Assembly (NCBI GenBank): GCA_905183005.1
Contig: CAJJDO010000053.1
Span: 378,165-442,164, forward strand
Reading direction: 5' to 3'
Source of the DNA: Paramecium pentaurelia
Taxonomy: Eukaryota; Ciliophora; Oligohymenophorea; Peniculida; Parameciidae
Length of the DNA: 64,000 nt
Of this stretch, positions 61,501-64,000 are shown one piece after another (position 1 is the first letter of the stretch; every line of letters begins with the position of its first letter). Both the position numbers and the translations under genes were made by a program. A model generated the notes under the pieces. It saw nothing but the letters and a program-made list of their open reading frames with translations. It did not search any database and was not told where the DNA came from.

Positions 61501-64000
61501 ATTAATTTATTGATGATAATTCTTAAGTTTGATATTATGATTTAAATCCTGCTTCATACATAACACTCTCATTAGATTACAAACGGAAAAACTCTTAGAA
61601 TTTCTATTAATTTAATGGTTATGGTAATTTAGAATAATAAACTTACATTTCTTAAGGATTCATTTTGATACTTAAGACATTCTTTAAACCATTAGCAAAA
61701 TCTTCAAAAGTGATAATTTAATCTTAATCCTTATCAAATACTCTAAAAGCAGTAATGCCCAATAATCCTCTAGATCTCATTTCTGAACTTATTTTATGAG
61801 TAATATTTTCTTCCCAAGATTCTGCAATCATAGATCTCTATTAATTTAATGTATCTTCATCCTTTACGTCATACCAAAAGATTTTAACATAAACTGATGC
61901 TACTTTATCTCCATCATCATTTTTGACTTCTGCTGCTAAATCAATCATTTGATTTTTAACTAAAGGAGATAAATCAATTAAACAGAATCCCACTTTATCA
62001 TTTGATCCTTCTACTAAAGGTTGATTATCATCAATTATATATAATTCTAAAGGCATTCTATTAAATTAATTGACTACCATTTCATTATATACAATATCAT
62101 GAACCATTCTATAATCCCATTTTGGATTAGATCCCATTTAAGTATTTGTATGAAAATCTTTAGTATCAAAATTATAATAAATGAAACAATTAGATTTAGA
62201 AGGTAGAGATGTACCCTTTTCAATACATATTACAAGTTTTCTTTTTCTTACTGCAACTATCTCTTCAGCATCATCAAATTCTTACATCTATAATTAATTT
62301 CTTTCTTTTAATAAACGTATAAAATTTGAAATTGGAAATCTCATTCTTGCTTTAAATTCAACTATTCCTATCATTTAATTATTGATTCCATGAAAAGTAA
62401 GAGATCCACTAATAACTTTACTGATAGTATCATTTTTATTCTCATAAACTAAATCTTTCAATTAAATTAATCCTGATCCAATCTTTGTAGGTTCACTACC
62501 TTAACTAACATAAAGTTCTAATTTTAAATAATTGCTTTCAAGATATTAAATAAAATTAGCATCAGCATCAACTTTAAAACTTATTTATAAATTATAAAAA
62601 CATGATGTTCCTTCTGATACACTTGTATGTTGTGTTTCATGATCATAGAAATCAATTGTAACAAATGTTAATAGACTTCCAAGATCCAAATTTAATTGAG
62701 TAGAAGTCTTATATGAAGATACTAATTCAGCAGGTTAATACTCTCCTTTTCCAATCCATAAATCAAAGAAATTCTCTCCTGGAGATAACATTTCATCTTT
62801 GTCAACTGAGAATACAGATATAGAATCATCATATTTGATTCCCTCAGCTTCATACAATGTTTATTATTATCTAGCCTAAGTTTTAAGATCAGCTATTTTT
62901 GCATATTCATATGCTTTTTCATTTGCAACCTTTAATTCCAATTTTAATTATTCTATTTATGTCTAATGCATTTTATCTTTTTCCATTTATATATCTTATT
63001 AATTCTTTAGTAATGTTTATGTTTTTTCTAAATGTGCAGCCAATTCTCCTTTTTCAAGTTTTAAATGTTCAATCTCTTTTCTTAAATAAACAGGATCATC
63101 AGAATCCATATAAGTACGATCTATAAATTCTATTTTTCTCCAAGCAGGATCTTCTCCAGTCCATTTTAGATTACCTAACACTTTTAAAAATTAATCATTA
63201 TCCCAATAATTTAAATCTTTAAATGGAAGTAATTACTAATCTTTTTCAGCCATCTTTATATTTAATTCTTAATTTCTCTCTTATAATAATTTTAATTCTT
63301 TTTTAAGATTTTCAATATCTTCTCTTTTCAATCTATTTTCTGTTTCTAACTTAGCATTAGTTTCTCTTAAATTCTTTAAATCTGTAGTATTCCTTATTTA
63401 TTCTTATTCCATAGCTTTCATTTTAGCTTATATAGTAGCTCTTTCATTATATTCCTTAAAAAATGGTGATTCCATTAAAATTGCTAATCTTTCTTCAATC
63501 TCCTTTTTTTATCTTCTTGCTTCTTACAAATCTGCTTATAAATCAACTACACTTTTTTATGCCAACTCCATAGATCTAACTTATCCTTCCAATAAATGAT
63601 TCTTTTCTTTTTCTTCTCTTAAAAGCATCATAATTTCACTCTATCTTTTACGTTCATCATCTAATTATGTTCTCATACCATTTAAATTAGATTCTAATTT
63701 ATTGCATCTTTCTTAAAGTGTTACAAATTAAGCATTTTTTTAACTTAATTCTTATTGATTAACAATTTTAGAATTCATCATTGCTTAAAGTTATCTAAAT
63801 TATGCTTCTTATTCAAGTAATCGTTTCTTTAATTTATCATTTAAATCTAACAATTATTTTATTTGATTTTATTAATCTACAAATTAACCACCTCTTATTC
63901 CAGTTTATTCAATATCTGGTCTATCTGCTTATACTAATTTCTTTTTTTTCATAGGTTAATGTGCAACAACAACTCTTTATGCTTAAGAAATAGCTTATAT
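58570..64000 (-). CDS. RPGRIP1L: RPGRIP1L-like ciliary transition-zone protein with C-terminal EF-hands (5' partial)
   Basis: The frame is open at the window edge and ends at TGA 58570-58572. From the N-terminal side: a long coiled coil (about 64000-62830), then a C2 domain typical of RPGRIP1/RPGRIP1L (SLLTFVTIDFYDHETQHT, IVEFKARMRFPISNFIRLLK) and a second C2 (PLELYIIDDNQPLVEGSNDK, VYVKIFWYD). After this come about eight EF-hands instead of the usual tail, for example DKDQDQIITFED, DINHDGRISISEF, DIDQDGNGYLSK, DKNRDGNISISEF, DKDSNGKINKAEL and DRDEDGSIDVKEF. A 26-nt intron lies about 59352-59377. RPGRIP1L anchors transition-zone modules at the ciliary base; calcium control is inferred. The 60214-62736 section is duplicated in this assembly. 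Confidence 0.85.
60214..61474. repeat. First copy of a 1261-bp near-identical direct repeat
   Basis: Identical in length to 61476-62736 with an offset of exactly 1262 and about 15-20 base differences (roughly 1.3%), most of them silent. It covers the C2 region of the RPGRIP1L-like gene. It ends directly against an N. Confidence 0.9.
61475..61475. other. Single N: assembly join
   Basis: The only ambiguous base in the window, exactly between the two repeat copies. This pattern fits two contigs placed end to end with a nominal one-base gap although they overlap. Confidence 0.85.
61476..62736. repeat. Second copy of the 1261-bp repeat
   Basis: Continues upstream without a break into the coiled-coil part of the gene at 62737 and beyond. 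Read as a real tandem copy it would shift the protein frame at the join (1262 is not a multiple of 3), whereas a single copy gives one continuous protein. Confidence 0.9.

Noticed and set aside
58570..64000. True tandem duplication of C2 domains in the RPGRIP1L-like protein
   Set aside because: The join shifts the reading frame and sits on an N; a single copy gives a continuous protein.
1..64000. CRISPR arrays, prophage, insertion sequences or bacterial operons
   Set aside because: No regular repeat-spacer pattern, transposase or bacterial gene layout was seen; the code and introns are those of a ciliate macronucleus.

Overview
The window looks like macronuclear DNA of a ciliate, most probably Paramecium or a close relative. 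It is very AT-rich, and the recognisable proteins read through only if TAA and TAG mean glutamine and TGA is the only stop (translation table 6). Genes lie tens to a few hundred bases apart on both strands and are cut by very small GT...AG introns, mostly 20-31 nt. Standard-code reading frames therefore show only fragments; every model here was rebuilt by hand with table 6 and spliced introns. For most spliced models the coding length minus introns is a whole number of codons.

Layout. 0-9.3 kb: partial unknown gene (-), metallo-beta-lactamase/double-rhodanese protein (+), NAP-family histone chaperone (-), small unknowns and a broken ORF, branched-chain keto-acid dehydrogenase E2 (-), small genes, HMG-box protein (-). 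9.5-17.5 kb: 6-phosphofructokinase and a Myb-like protein (+), zinc-finger/TPR protein and a large unknown (-), a small unknown (+). 17.5-18.5 kb: gene-poor stretch with decayed ORFs, including a casein-kinase-like fragment. 18.5-31 kb: ASF1, a 7TM receptor-like protein, small membrane proteins, a large coil-rich protein, a zinc-finger coiled-coil protein, cytochrome c1, ribosomal protein S6 and an amino-acid transporter. 31-37.5 kb: a twin-CX9C protein, two LITAF-domain proteins, small unknowns, a probable pseudokinase and a dual-specificity phosphatase. 37.6-51.3 kb: one complete axonemal dynein heavy chain of about 4545 residues. 51.5-58.5 kb: a third LITAF-domain protein, a kinesin, two small unknowns, a long inverted repeat, a CK1-family kinase and a tRNA-Thr. 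58.5-64 kb: an RPGRIP1L-like transition-zone protein with a chain of EF-hands, running off the window.

Functional themes. Several genes serve cilia and microtubules (dynein heavy chain, RPGRIP1L-like, kinesin); others serve chromatin (NAP, ASF1, HMG box, Myb), mitochondrial metabolism (E2, cytochrome c1, twin CX9C, persulfide-type MBL-rhodanese) and signalling (pseudokinase, phosphatase, CK1, 7TM receptor). There are no operons; short divergent gaps probably act as shared promoters.

The most important caution is at 60214-62736: two copies of 1261 bp, about 98-99% alike, sit either side of a single N. This looks like an unmerged contig overlap rather than a real tandem duplication. I found no CRISPR, prophage, bacterial-style operon or clearly new defence system; the unusual material is in domain architecture and local gene structure.
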